DNA of 64,000 nt from Candidatus Kryptoniota bacterium (GTDB lineage Bacteria > Bacteroidota > Ignavibacteria > Kryptoniales > JAKASW01): assembly GCA_036567965.1 (NCBI GenBank), contig DATCTN010000006.1:124001-188000 (forward strand), given 5' to 3'. The position numbers and the translations under genes were made by a program. Below, in pieces: positions 17,771 to 28,000 of this stretch. The notes beneath the pieces are model-generated. The model was not told the DNA's origin. It made no database searches and saw only the letters and a program-made list of their open reading frames with translations. Positions within the stretch are counted from its first letter, which is position 1, and the number at the start of each line of letters is the position of its first letter.

Positions 17771-18865
17771 CTACTGACCTTCAAGTTGGAGCTTGACAAG
17801 GGCTTTCCTCTCTGCGTCCCAGACCCAGAAGTTGGCACCGTCCCACGCGAGGCCGACCGGGGCGTACACTGGAATGATCTTGATATCAAGCAATTCACCA
17901 GACGAGTCTACTCTGCCAATTGCGCTGTTCCCGTTAGTAGAAATGGTCCATACACTCGTATCCACATAGCAACTATTATACGAAGATGGGTAGGTGTAGA
18001 AGGAATATCCAGAGTTGAGGAGAGTTCCAGAATGAATGTCGAACTCTCTGAAAATGTCGCCGACGCCGGAGTTGAACCAGGTTAACCGGATCCTCTCGTG
18101 ACTCGCTATGATACCTTGGAGAGTAAATTCCGCAGTCCCAAAGACCAGACTGCTGTCAAGCCATCCGTTAAACGGATCATAGCGGAGAAGAGGAAAGGGC
18201 TGTCCGACGGAAATCTGTTCGGACCCAAAATAGACGGTATCACCGCTGATGGTAACGGAAGTCATATAATAAGAGTACTGCGATGCAGATGGTAAGACGG
18301 GGCCAGAACTGACGAGTGATGTATTGCCATTAGAAGTATCGATCATCCACATGGAGAAAGAGCCATCGCAAAGAAGAATACCTCGACGACTAAATGAGAA
18401 CGCTATTGGGTAGGTACCTGCGGGAGTCAGGATTTCTTTCAGAACTTTTCCCGGAACGACCGGCGATACGATCGTCGTGTCCGTTGAGTACCTGACAACA
18501 CCGTCCTTGTAGTAGATTGCGATCCTCACTGCATAGGTCGCTCCCATCTGTAGAACCGGGCCAGTCCAGAATCCGCCACCTCCGTATGTGGTTGGATTCT
18601 CCGCAGTAACCACGATGCTAAACGTATCCTCAATGGCAGGTTTTATCTGGACCACGCAACTGTCAAAGTTATTCACGAGACTTGCCCTGGGTACCTTTGA
18701 AAAACTCCCGGAAATCCTCTGGTAATTATTATAGCCGATAGTGAAACTTGGAGTCCAGTCATCCTCACCCGTGTAAACAGGACCGAGTGGGACTGTTTTT
18801 GTGCAGGCGAACGACACAAATACCGCAGCAATAGAAAGAAGGACCGATGATATCCTAGAATTCAT
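17771..18865 (-). CDS. Surface lipoprotein, copy 2 of a duplicated pair
   Basis: A 364-residue lipoprotein with signal sequence ending in VSFAC (cysteine near residue 21). Clear paralogue of the protein at 15700-16803, sharing the CTKxVPL start of the mature chain, the WTPxxxIxYNNYQRI segment, the repeated Asp-Thr-Ser strands and the C-terminal FWVWDAERKALVKLQLEG. It has an ATG start with GGAG eight bases upstream and overlaps the preceding barrel gene by 11 bases. No enzyme motif was seen; a role in surface binding or assembly with the barrel partner is inferred from the conserved pairing. Confidence 0.85.
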   Translation of the reverse strand: MNSRISSVLLSIAAVFVSFACTKTVPLGPVYTGEDDWTPSFTIGYNNYQRISGSFSKVPRASLVNNFDSCVVQIKPAIEDTFSIVVTAENPTTYGGGGFWTGPVLQMGATYAVRIAIYYKDGVVRYSTDTTIVSPVVPGKVLKEILTPAGTYPIAFSFSRRGILLCDGSFSMWMIDTSNGNTSLVSSGPVLPSASQYSYYMTSVTISGDTVYFGSEQISVGQPFPLLRYDPFNGWLDSSLVFGTAEFTLQGIIASHERIRLTWFNSGVGDIFREFDIHSGTLLNSGYSFYTYPSSYNSCYVDTSVWTISTNGNSAIGRVDSSGELLDIKIIPVYAPVGLAWDGANFWVWDAERKALVKLQLEGQ

Positions 18866-19796
18866 ACTCGACTCCTATGCTCAGTCCGAATCCGGATAAA
18901 TCCAGAATTGCGGGCGTCTCAGGGCCAGGAATATCATCGTAGTAATTGGTGTGATAATAGGGGACGTACCGACTTGAGTACGGGGTTGCATGCGTGTTAA
19001 TAAAGTGGACACCGAAATACGGGTCGGCCTCTATCAATTTGACCGGTGAAACTAGCGAGTCGGCCGTCACCGTGGGCAATCCCCAGTTATGAAGCTTGAA
19101 CAGATAATTCCCCGAACCTTCAAAATCACGGAACTTGAGATAACGATAATCGACAGAGCTCAAAAGACTTATCGGCCCGTATAAACGAGCCCGGACTCCG
19201 ACTGACGCGACTCCTCCCCAGGTATTGGCGCTCATATCAGCCGAGGCGACGAAATTGAAATAGCTGTTTGTACCAGCATACTCGAAGTGGAGTCTCCCGA
19301 ACGCTCGTTCTCCGAACGCTTCACATATGATTGATACTCCCTCCGTGATATTGAGATGGTACCGGACTCCCACGCCTACCGAGTATGATCTCAAGCGGAA
19401 GATTGTTGATTCATTTGTGAATTCTCCTATATCATAGGTCTGCTCAAAATAATTCACGAGATTGTCACTTGCTGTGGACTGAAGCATTGCGCCCGTCGCC
19501 ACCAGATCTATCCCGTTCGTCATGGAAAAGTAGACCTTAGCCTGGGAAGCACCGTCTCCAATACCTTGCTTGCACCAGCCGGAGGTTTGCTGGTAAAGCG
19601 GATCAAACTCAATCTCGCTTTCCAACACCGTAAGCGAGTTGTTGAATCCCTTCCATGGCGCATAATGATAACTGCCAGTTAGAGAAACCGAGAGCCTGTC
19701 TAGGAATGATCCCGTAGCAATGCTATCCTGCGCGAGCAGTCTGCCGCCCGCGATGAACATCAGGGGAAATACAAACCATCCAAATCGCTTACCCAT
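18855..19796 (-). CDS. Outer-membrane beta-barrel-like protein, copy 2
   Basis: A 313-residue protein with a signal peptide (cleavage likely after RLLAQ) and amphipathic strands, ending in a C-terminal aromatic residue (IGVEYEF), as expected for an outer-membrane barrel. It is the paralogue of the protein at 16787-17737. The ATG at 19796 follows a GGGAAGGG stretch. It is the first gene of the duplicated four-gene block barrel2-lipo2-barrel1-lipo1. Confidence 0.82.
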   Translation of the reverse strand: MGKRFGWFVFPLMFIAGGRLLAQDSIATGSFLDRLSVSLTGSYHYAPWKGFNNSLTVLESEIEFDPLYQQTSGWCKQGIGDGASQAKVYFSMTNGIDLVATGAMLQSTASDNLVNYFEQTYDIGEFTNESTIFRLRSYSVGVGVRYHLNITEGVSIICEAFGERAFGRLHFEYAGTNSYFNFVASADMSANTWGGVASVGVRARLYGPISLLSSVDYRYLKFRDFEGSGNYLFKLHNWGLPTVTADSLVSPVKLIEADPYFGVHFINTHATPYSSRYVPYYHTNYYDDIPGPETPAILDLSGFGLSIGVEYEF

Positions 19797-19913
19797 TGCC
19801 CTTCCCTTGCATCGGAAAAGTATATGGGACTCAAGTCAGATGCAAGTCAAAATTGGAGTTTTCGTGATAGACTTGATTTCGGGGAACCATTCTACAGCGA
19901 TGAACGCCGATCC

Positions 19914-20891
19914 TTATTTCCAGATTTCTACTTCGAATACTCCCGACGAGGTTGCGACACCCCGAAACATTCCGGAGGTGTTGAAGTCCATCGCGTAATT
20001 GCCGTCCTTGTCGACAGCAATCACGCCGCCGTCGCCAGGATCGAGCACACCATGGATCACCTGGTGAACGGCATCTTCTAGAGACATACCTGCGTACCTC
20101 ATCATCGCTGAAATGTTGAATGCCACGGCGTGCTTGATGAACTTCTCGCCCCAGCCTGTTCCGGAAACCGCGCACGTCTGATTGTCCGCATATGTACCAT
20201 CACCGATAAGAGGTGAATCGCCGATCCGTCCGGGTAATTTTCCCGTCATTCCGCCCGTGGAAGTCCCTGCCGCGAGATTGCCGTATTCATCAAGCGCGAC
20301 ACATCCTGTCGTGCCGTGCTTTCCTTCTTTTTGTTCTTTCAGATATTCCTGAAGCTGTTTCATCCTAACCACAGTATCAAAATAACTGTTCGGCACCAAT
20401 TCAACCCCGACACTTTTCGCAAAGTCCTCGGCTCCCTGGTAGGCAAGAAGTACGTGCGGAGTCTTCTCCATCACAAGTCTGGCAAGTGATATCGGATGTG
20501 CGATATGCTCGACTCCCGCAACAGCGCCGCAGGATAGATCGCGCCCGTCCATTATCGCGGCATCGAGCTCGTGCGTGCCCGCGGAAGTGTAAACCGCTCC
20601 TATTCCGGCATTGAAATGAGGATCTTCCTCGAAGTACCTGAGGACTTTCTCGACTGCGTCCAGACTGGTGCCGCCGTTTCGAAGCACGTCCCTACCGATA
20701 TCGAGCGCTTTTCTCAACCCCGCATAGTATTCCTGTTTGATGGAATCGGGCATGGATTCCGGAATTGTTCCAGCGCCGCCGTGGATGACAATCGTGTACC
20801 TTTCACTCTTTTCCTGAGCCGGCGAAGAAACACTGCCGAATAAAAGTAATGCGGCGGCTATCGCCGCGAAGAAAATGATTCGTGATTTCAT
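19914..20891 (-). CDS. Secreted isoaspartyl peptidase / plant-type L-asparaginase
   Basis: Ntn-hydrolase of the isoaspartyl dipeptidase/asparaginase 2 family, cleaving isoaspartyl peptides or asparagine. It has a signal peptide (MKSRIIFFAAIAAALL, cleavage near SSPAQ), then IVIHGGAGT, GIGAVYTSAGTHELDAAIMDG, and the autoprocessing site HG/TTGCVALD with the threonine nucleophile, followed by GTSTGGMTGK and GRIGDSPLIGDGTYAD. The frame extends upstream to 20933, but ATG at 20891 has GGAAGGA before it and starts a proper signal peptide. It begins one base after the stop of the permease gene. The pair suggests scavenging of peptides or amino acids from the periplasm. Confidence 0.93.
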   Translation of the reverse strand: MKSRIIFFAAIAAALLLFGSVSSPAQEKSERYTIVIHGGAGTIPESMPDSIKQEYYAGLRKALDIGRDVLRNGGTSLDAVEKVLRYFEEDPHFNAGIGAVYTSAGTHELDAAIMDGRDLSCGAVAGVEHIAHPISLARLVMEKTPHVLLAYQGAEDFAKSVGVELVPNSYFDTVVRMKQLQEYLKEQKEGKHGTTGCVALDEYGNLAAGTSTGGMTGKLPGRIGDSPLIGDGTYADNQTCAVSGTGWGEKFIKHAVAFNISAMMRYAGMSLEDAVHQVIHGVLDPGDGGVIAVDKDGNYAMDFNTSGMFRGVATSSGVFEVEIWK

Positions 20892-20892
20892 T

Positions 20893-22431
20893 TTATTTTC
20901 CTTCCGCCCGGTTGGTCGCAGCAGATTTTCCAAGCCTGCTGTGCCATCTCCCGTAAGTAAAATATATTGTAAGTCCGATTACGAGCCACAAGACAAATCG
21001 GATCCATGTGATAAGAGGAAGTCCCGCCATCAGGATCAGACATCCGGCGACGCCGAGGACCGGAGTGATAGGTACAAGGGGCACGCGGAATTTCCTCGGC
21101 CGGTCCGGCTCTTTGACCCGCAGTATCATTATGCCGATGCAGACCAGGACAAACGCGAAGAGAGTCCCGATATTTGTGAGCTGGACAATTTCATCTATAT
21201 TCGCAATTGCGGCAAAGAAAGCCACGAAAATTCCAGTCAGAATCGTCGTGACGTGCGGAGTGCGATACTTAGGATGTATCTTGCTGAACCACGGTCCGAG
21301 GAGTCCGTCTCTCGACATCGCCATCAATATTCTCGGCTGCCCGAGCTGGAAGACCAGCAAAACGGCGGTCATCGCTATCACTGCGCCAAACGCAAGGATG
21401 CCCGCCGCCCAGTCTTCCTGTGCGAAGTGAAGCGCCGCCGCCAACGGATCGGCAACACCGACGAGTTTCGAGTATGGGATCATCCCCGTCAGCACAAGGG
21501 CCGACGCGATATACAAGATGGTACAAACCAGAAGTGACCAGAGAATTCCCCGCGGCATGTCTCGGGCCGGGTTCTTGCATTCCTCCGCCGCTGTAGACAC
21601 CGCATCAAAACCGATGTACGCGAAGAATATCAGGGACGCACCCGTCCAGACTCCGCTCAGCCCCCCGGGGAAGAATGGATGCCAGTTTGCCGGTTTGACG
21701 TACATTGCCCCGACGGCGACAAAAAACAAAATTGTACAAACCTTGAGAACGACGATTATGTTGTTGAACCTGGCAGATTCCTTGACGCCGATTACGAGGA
21801 GCCAGGTTATGAAGGCCGTGATAACAATTGCGAGAAGATTACAGACTATGGGGATTCCGAATAGGATGGGGTGATTGAGATACGCCTGGTAAGCAATCGT
21901 TGCCTCAGGGCCGAGCGACGAGATGCCCGATTCTGCGACCGCCTTTGCGGCGAAAAGTGTAGAACGATAATCGGTCGCCATCCACGCCGGAATGTGAACT
22001 CCGAATCCTAGCATTAACTGTCGGAAGTACGCCGCCCAGGAGATTGCGACCGCGATGTTGCCGACGGCATATTCGAGAATCAGGTCCCAGCCGATGATCC
22101 AGGCGATGATCTCGCCGAGAGTAGCATAACTGTATGTGTACGCAGATCCGGCAATGGGTACGAGGCTCGCGAACTCGGCATAGCAGAGCGCACAGAAGCC
22201 GCACGCTACCGCCGTCATCAAGATCGAAATAGAAACGCCCGGACCTGCGGGGGGAATACCGTTGCCGCCGGCCGTAGCGGAGCCGAGGACCGCGAATATT
22301 CCTGCACCAATAATAGCGCCGATTCCAAGAGCAGTCAGGTCGACTGCAGTAAGACTTCTCTTGAGTTTGTACTCGGGTTTCTCGCTGTCTGCGAAGATGT
22401 CATCAAGATTCTTTGTACGGAATAGACTCAT
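20893..22431 (-). CDS. APC-family amino acid permease
   Basis: A 512-residue inner-membrane transporter with about 12 hydrophobic segments. The N-terminal LGIGAIIGAGIFAVLG motif is the substrate- and Na/H-binding TM1 signature of APC/CAT-type amino acid transporters, and GFDAVSTAAEECKNP is the conserved segment after TM6. It resembles YfnA/cationic amino acid transporters, though substrate cannot be read from sequence. It is co-transcribed with the secreted isoaspartyl peptidase, suggesting import of the released amino acid. Confidence 0.92.
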   Translation of the reverse strand: MSLFRTKNLDDIFADSEKPEYKLKRSLTAVDLTALGIGAIIGAGIFAVLGSATAGGNGIPPAGPGVSISILMTAVACGFCALCYAEFASLVPIAGSAYTYSYATLGEIIAWIIGWDLILEYAVGNIAVAISWAAYFRQLMLGFGVHIPAWMATDYRSTLFAAKAVAESGISSLGPEATIAYQAYLNHPILFGIPIVCNLLAIVITAFITWLLVIGVKESARFNNIIVVLKVCTILFFVAVGAMYVKPANWHPFFPGGLSGVWTGASLIFFAYIGFDAVSTAAEECKNPARDMPRGILWSLLVCTILYIASALVLTGMIPYSKLVGVADPLAAALHFAQEDWAAGILAFGAVIAMTAVLLVFQLGQPRILMAMSRDGLLGPWFSKIHPKYRTPHVTTILTGIFVAFFAAIANIDEIVQLTNIGTLFAFVLVCIGIMILRVKEPDRPRKFRVPLVPITPVLGVAGCLILMAGLPLITWIRFVLWLVIGLTIYFTYGRWHSRLGKSAATNRAEGK

Positions 22432-22472
22432 CTAAAAACCTCGCGCATTACGGTGCTCCTCTCATGGCCGAC

Positions 22473-22501
22473 AATCTATGGACAGAAGCGTATAAATGCA
22501 A
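22473..22501 (-). promoter_or_regulatory. Probable promoter of the permease-peptidase operon
   Basis: On the minus strand TTGCAT (22501-22496) and TAGATT (22478-22473) are separated by 17 bases, about 40 bases upstream of the permease ATG. It deviates by a few bases from the better promoters in this window. Confidence 0.4.
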
Positions 22502-22542
22502 TTTCACTGCGTGCTGAAATGGAATAACATTCCGAGCGCGCT

Positions 22543-22579
22543 AATAAAAAAAGGAAGGCCGCCCCGAGGGCGGCCTTCC
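22543..22579 (-). terminator. Rho-independent terminator of the type IX-secreted protein gene
   Basis: A 12-base-pair stem (22553-22564 with 22568-22579, GGAAGGCCGCCC arm) with a three-base loop, followed on the minus strand by a run of U from AATAAAAAAA at 22543-22552. It sits about 30 bases after the stop of the 793-residue gene. Confidence 0.9.
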
Positions 22580-22610
22580 CGTTCATTTGTGGTGCATGCC
22601 GAAAGTGGGG

Positions 22611-24992
22611 TTATTTCAACAAAAGCATTTTCTGTTTGAACTCCCTGTCTCCAGCATGGAGAATCAGGAAGTAGACGCCGGATGAAAAGCGGTCCGCATT
22701 GAAGACGGCCTTGTAGTTACCGGGTTTCATTTTTGCGTCCATCAGCAGCGCGACACGCTGGCCAAGCACGTTGTAGACTGCGATATGTACCTGCGCATCC
22801 TTTGGCAGACCGAATTCAATCGTGGTCGTCGGATTGAACGGGTTCGGATAGTTGTTGCGCATGTAGAAGTCTTTCGGAATTCCGTTCGGTCTGTCTTTCA
22901 CAGCGACGATAATCGTGTGAATAACCTTATTCGAATCGACCGGCACGATCTCATATCCGCCGGTCACGACGCTCGCGCCGGAAGAATACTGGTTGACTAT
23001 GCCCGTAATCCTTACAGGATACGCGCGCTCAAGCGAGGCGCCGACATCTGTGCTGCTATTCAAGTAAACAGCCGCAGTGTCACTGCTGTCGGCATCGACA
23101 AACGAGAGGGTCTGGCCCGCCCCCCAGGTTCCTGCGATCTTGTAGAGCGTATCGACCGTGATCAGCTCTCCTTCATACGAATCAGGAGCCAATAGATACT
23201 GATGCAGTGTTACGACCTTCGGCTGAGGCGCCGCTGCTCCGTGCTTCAGGTATCCAAAGTACACCGAATCCGGCTGGAGCGGTATTATTTCTGTTAAACC
23301 TCTGTATTGAGCCACTGTCCCGACGACAGAGACGGAATCGCCGACGCTGAAAGACCGACCGAGCGTTCCATTATAGAACACATCTATTCCTGCCCCGGCG
23401 TCCTGTATGAAGTATGAAGTCACTGAGGCCGAGAGGTTCGGAGAAGTTACAACTCCATAAACCTGCAGTGTGTCGCCCAGGTTGTCGGGGATCAGATCGC
23501 TGTTGGCATCCTTTCTTGCGTTGGCAATCGAGGAGACGGGCTCCTGTGGAGCAATCACCCCGTTGAACGACCATCTCGGATCGCCGATGACTTTTCCGTC
23601 CGTCCCTGCCGCTGACAGATTGATGTCCGCGGTGTAGGAACAATTGAGAGTATCGAAGTAATACTCGACGTGGTGACGCTCGAAATCGTAGGTCCAGTTC
23701 CAGATCGGGCTGACATTGAGAGTCGGCTTATTCTTGTTGTCCAGACTCTTGTTTAGAACCCATCTGATCAAGTCTGTCATGAGTGCGGGTGCCTTCGTGA
23801 GATGCACCTGACTGATGGGGATGAATGTCTTGACAGTGTCTTTGCCCTGTGAAGCCAGGAGCGCATTCATATTCCAGGTCAGGAAAGGCGGTCCCTGTCT
23901 GTGGTAGTACGGTCCCGCATAAACAGCGTCGTTCGGCGGACCGAGCGCAAGCATTGCCGCGCCAGAATCCGTGGAGGTATAATAATTATTCTGGATGTTC
24001 CACACCGCCGCGTTGTTCTTGTTTGTCATTACCCATGTCATTCTCGGGAGATTGTTAGTCGGATCGTTCTCGGCAGGATCACTGAATTCAACCTGTCGGA
24101 CATAGGCAGTGTCTTCTCCAAGCGCGAAATGATCGATGAGAAGATTGTTTGTTATCTGGAGAGTACCGGTTCCAGACGAATCGACGGTCCCGAGAGAAAG
24201 GAATCCGTGATACGACATGTCATTGATGACGGTGTTGTGATCAAAGATGAAATTCTTGATGCAATTTGCCGAGGTTGCCTGGTAGTGGCGGATCACCCGG
24301 TCATACAGATTTACAAAAGTGCAGTTCTGGATCATGACGGTGTCGGCCCTTACGTTTCTCAGGTCAATGAATTTCCCTGCTCCAAAGTTGGACGTCGGAT
24401 GCCCCATGTCGGCAAAAATAGAATTTGTAATCTTGATATAACTCGTCGCTCCTTCGGTCCGAATAATCTGGCCTGCAATGGTCTTCATGATGCAACTATC
24501 AATAATGATGCGATTGTTCGTACCGGTCGAAAGTGTCCTCAGGATCATAGTGTTTGAGTACTTGAGAAGTGTGTCGATCGACTCCTCGTACCCTGTTACT
24601 ATGATGTGGGTCATCTTGAGTGTGGAATTACCGCTGAGGTTCAACATCTGGCCGGGCGGATTTGTCGCACTGGGAGGAGCCGGGAAAAAATAGACCGTAG
24701 GATCGTAATGCCCTGTCCCTCCGTATTCCGCGCGGAAGCTGACATTTACTCCGGCGGAAAATGTGAATGCGGCATTGACAGCGTAGACCCCGTCTTTGTG
24801 CAGCACGTAAACTCTTGTGCCCGCCTTGAACTCCGCGCTGCTCGTGTCGCTTGCGATTACGGCGTTGAGGAATTGACCTGCGCCGAACCCTGACGTGGCG
24901 TAATAGTCCTCGATTACAAGATCCTGGCTCCTTACAGTTACCGGTAAAGTAAGGAGCAACAGGATGAGCCAATAGTACCTTCTGCTAATCAT
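22611..24992 (-). CDS. Secreted beta-helix-like protein with type IX secretion sorting domain
   Basis: A 793-residue protein with a signal peptide (ends near VRSQ). The first ~430 residues have repeated short strands with Asn/Asp turns (ITNSIFADMG, MIQNCTFVNLYD, ITNNLLIDHF), the look of a right-handed parallel beta-helix. Residues about 480-690 look like one or two OB-fold-type domains found in surface-anchored nuclease-associated proteins. The last ~80 residues begin with NYPNPFNPTTTIEF and end FKQKMLLLK, the sorting domain of type IX secretion. The ATG has GGAGG upstream. It may bind or cleave a polysaccharide, but no catalytic residues were recognised. It lies just downstream of the TonB receptor gene. 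Confidence 0.87.
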   Translation of the reverse strand: MISRRYYWLILLLLTLPVTVRSQDLVIEDYYATSGFGAGQFLNAVIASDTSSAEFKAGTRVYVLHKDGVYAVNAAFTFSAGVNVSFRAEYGGTGHYDPTVYFFPAPPSATNPPGQMLNLSGNSTLKMTHIIVTGYEESIDTLLKYSNTMILRTLSTGTNNRIIIDSCIMKTIAGQIIRTEGATSYIKITNSIFADMGHPTSNFGAGKFIDLRNVRADTVMIQNCTFVNLYDRVIRHYQATSANCIKNFIFDHNTVINDMSYHGFLSLGTVDSSGTGTLQITNNLLIDHFALGEDTAYVRQVEFSDPAENDPTNNLPRMTWVMTNKNNAAVWNIQNNYYTSTDSGAAMLALGPPNDAVYAGPYYHRQGPPFLTWNMNALLASQGKDTVKTFIPISQVHLTKAPALMTDLIRWVLNKSLDNKNKPTLNVSPIWNWTYDFERHHVEYYFDTLNCSYTADINLSAAGTDGKVIGDPRWSFNGVIAPQEPVSSIANARKDANSDLIPDNLGDTLQVYGVVTSPNLSASVTSYFIQDAGAGIDVFYNGTLGRSFSVGDSVSVVGTVAQYRGLTEIIPLQPDSVYFGYLKHGAAAPQPKVVTLHQYLLAPDSYEGELITVDTLYKIAGTWGAGQTLSFVDADSSDTAAVYLNSSTDVGASLERAYPVRITGIVNQYSSGASVVTGGYEIVPVDSNKVIHTIIVAVKDRPNGIPKDFYMRNNYPNPFNPTTTIEFGLPKDAQVHIAVYNVLGQRVALLMDAKMKPGNYKAVFNADRFSSGVYFLILHAGDREFKQKMLLLK

Positions 24993-25052
24993 TTAGTCCT
25001 CCAGTTTTGAATTATGTGGTTAGTCGGTTCAAATGAGGGGTCTTCCGGTGGA

Positions 25053-28000
25053 TCATATCGATATCCTTACCCCGAAATCGGCAGACGTTCCGTAAAGTTC
25101 CTCCGTCCTGAGGAGATCCCAGCTCATCGGGACATCCGAGTAAGAAGTTCTCTCGCGTATGTTCGTGATGTTGTCGACGTTGAGATAAAGCGAGAACACC
25201 GAAGACAACTGTTGTCTCAGTGCAAGATCCCACTTCATGTATTGTTTGACATGGATATCCGATTGGTCGTAAGGACTGTACTGCTGAACGTAATCACCCT
25301 GATAGAAGACTGATAGTCTGGCTGAGAAACCTCCCAGATCATAACCGAGCGCCGCATTACCGTAGAGGTACGGTTGGTTCTCCGACAATCTCTTTGCGTC
25401 GACAGCGACGTTGACAATTTCCGCTTGCCTGCGCGGCACTCCACGAACAACCACCGTCACGGTTTCAACTTCAGTTTGAGTCTGGACTATATAAGTCTGT
25501 GATTTAGTCAGTGACAGGTTGTACGAAAGAACCAAATTGCTGAGGAAGCCAGGAAGGAAATTGAAACTTAACTGGTGTTCGAATTCAAGTCCCCACACAT
25601 AGGTTGGATGATTTGAATTGTAGGGGACATACAATGCGTAGTTACTGTTCTTGGCAAGCAAGGACTTGAATGGTTCGGCATTTTGCCATGTGACGCCGAC
25701 GGCAGTTAGCAGCGAATCGAATCCCTCACTCACATTCAAGCCGACCATTTGATGATAGAAATCGTCAATCCTTTTGAAGAACGCAGAAACGGTGAAGAGG
25801 CCGGTGATGCCCGTGTACAATTGAGAATTCAATTCAAAATTCCAAGCTTTTGCGTCCCTCAAGTTCGGATTACCGAGTGTAAGGGGGATTGCCTGGCCTC
25901 CTCCGGAAGATCCGCCCGTTCCAAGAATGAACTGAGGCAGGCGCAGGTTGTAATCCGGTCTGGCAAGCGCCCTGTACGCTGCTAACCGAAATGTAAGAAA
26001 GTACGAAGGCCTCAAGATCAACTGAGCGTTTGGAAGCCAGATGGTTTCGGTGTGAGTTGTGGTCGTATCGACGATACCAGATGGGGCCGATATAATGGTT
26101 CCGATCGACTGGAGTCCGCCGGGAGAGAAGTTGGCGATGTAGTCATTTTGTTCCCTCTCAACTCTGACTCCCGTTATCAGTGTCGCCTCCTGGCCGAAAT
26201 CAAAAGTGTTCATGAGGTAACCGGCGGTCACAGCTTCATCCACACCATAATCATCCAGGATTGCCTGTGCATTGGGGTTGTATTCGTGAGAAGAGCCGGA
26301 GACTCCATTCTTATTGAGATTGTACCATAGCTTCATCGCGTTCACGTCGATAAGCGGACTCATTGTAGCCCAGGTCAGAAGATTCCTGCTTGTTGCCGGC
26401 TGGTTCACGAAGTCCGCAAGTTCTGGTGAAATGCCTGATCTGCTGTTTAAATAGTCCTCGAACCTCGTCCCTGTGAGAACGATGGGGGAGCCGGACGAAT
26501 CCGTCGCATAGAATCCGTGGAGATAAGAATTATCGTCTAGTTCGTAACGATTCATCCATCTCGATCTCGCTTTGTACTTTCCGCCTCCTTTCAACTCTCC
26601 CGAAACAAAATCGGCAAGCGAATATTTTCTGGAAATATTAAGGAACGCGGTCCTTTCACGCTGAAAATTCTGCTGTTGATAGTAGACTGCACTGCTGCAG
26701 GCCGCGGCCGCGTAATTATTGGCCGCGATTGTGAGGAAGAGTTCGGGATGATCCTTGAACGATGAGGGAAGACTTGCATCAGGTTTCGCACCCGCTGGCT
26801 CGTTGAATATCATCTCGTAGTCAAAAGGATCGTCCACTCTCGAATCGGCGTAAGAAGCGCACCAGTCGATCTGGAAACCCGCAAAGAAGTTCTTTCCTTG
26901 AAGCGACGCGTTAGTTGTGCTCGTCGCCTGTTCTGTCGTCCGGTAATCATAATCCCAGACAATCCCCGGACTCCCCCCGGGGTAAACTCGATCGTAAAGA
27001 TTGTACTGTCTTTGAGTCCTGCTATACAGTCCGCTCAGTTTTACCGAGCCGCTGTCAGGAGTGTTCACGTCCAGAATCATCTGTCCGCCGTTTCGTTTAC
27101 GAAGCTCGTCAGTGAAATCAACTTTCAACTGGCCGTAATTATAATCGTTTGCAAAACCAAGCGGATCATAGTTTGGCGCAGATGGATTAAACGAATACCT
27201 ATAACCATATGTGACGTCTTCCCTGCTTCTGATTTTCTGTTCAATGTTGCCTTGGAGTTGTAATCCAATGACATCATCGAAGAACCTTTCGCCGTATCTT
27301 CCGGAGACATCGTACTGCCCCGCTGAATTCATGAGGCGGTTGTAGTTGCCCCTGAGATCAAACCGCAAGAGTCTCTCCGACGGAGCTTTCTTCGTCACCA
27401 GGTTGATCGTCCCCGCAATGGCGTCTCCATCCTGATCCGGAAGGAGAGCTTTGTACACTTCAATGCCTGCAAGAGATCCCTGTGAGATCATACTTAAGTC
27501 GACATCTCTTGTTGTTGAATCGGTGCCCGGAATCGAAACCCCGTCTATGGTGATGTTGCTGAATCTGGAACTGAGTCCGCGGAGCACCACTCTGCTAGCT
27601 TCACCTCCGCTTCGGATTATTGATACGCCGGGCAATCTGCCGATTGATTCCGCCGCATTGGCATCGGGAAGTTCCTGTATTTTTTCTTCGGAGACTACAT
27701 TGACGATGGTCTTCGCCGATACTTGTTGGTTTATCGCAGCGAGCTGTCCCTTCATCTGGGCTGTGACCACCACTTCTCTCCCGCGAATCTCCTGGGGAGA
27801 CAACATAACGCTCAGTGCAGTTGCTTCGTCATCTCTGATTGAGATTGATATTACCTTGCTAGTGTAACCAATGTACGACACTCGAAGTGTGTACCTGCCC
27901 TCAGGAACATTGACCAGTTTATAGTGACCGTCAATGTCGGTCGTCCCCCCGATAGAAGTCCCGACTAAAAAAACATTCGCCCCGACGAGTGGAGCAGCCG

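Noticed and set aside
22611-24992. Reading the 793-residue protein as a secreted nuclease because of its OB-like region
   Set aside because: No catalytic nuclease residues were seen; only a structural resemblance to OB-type domains.
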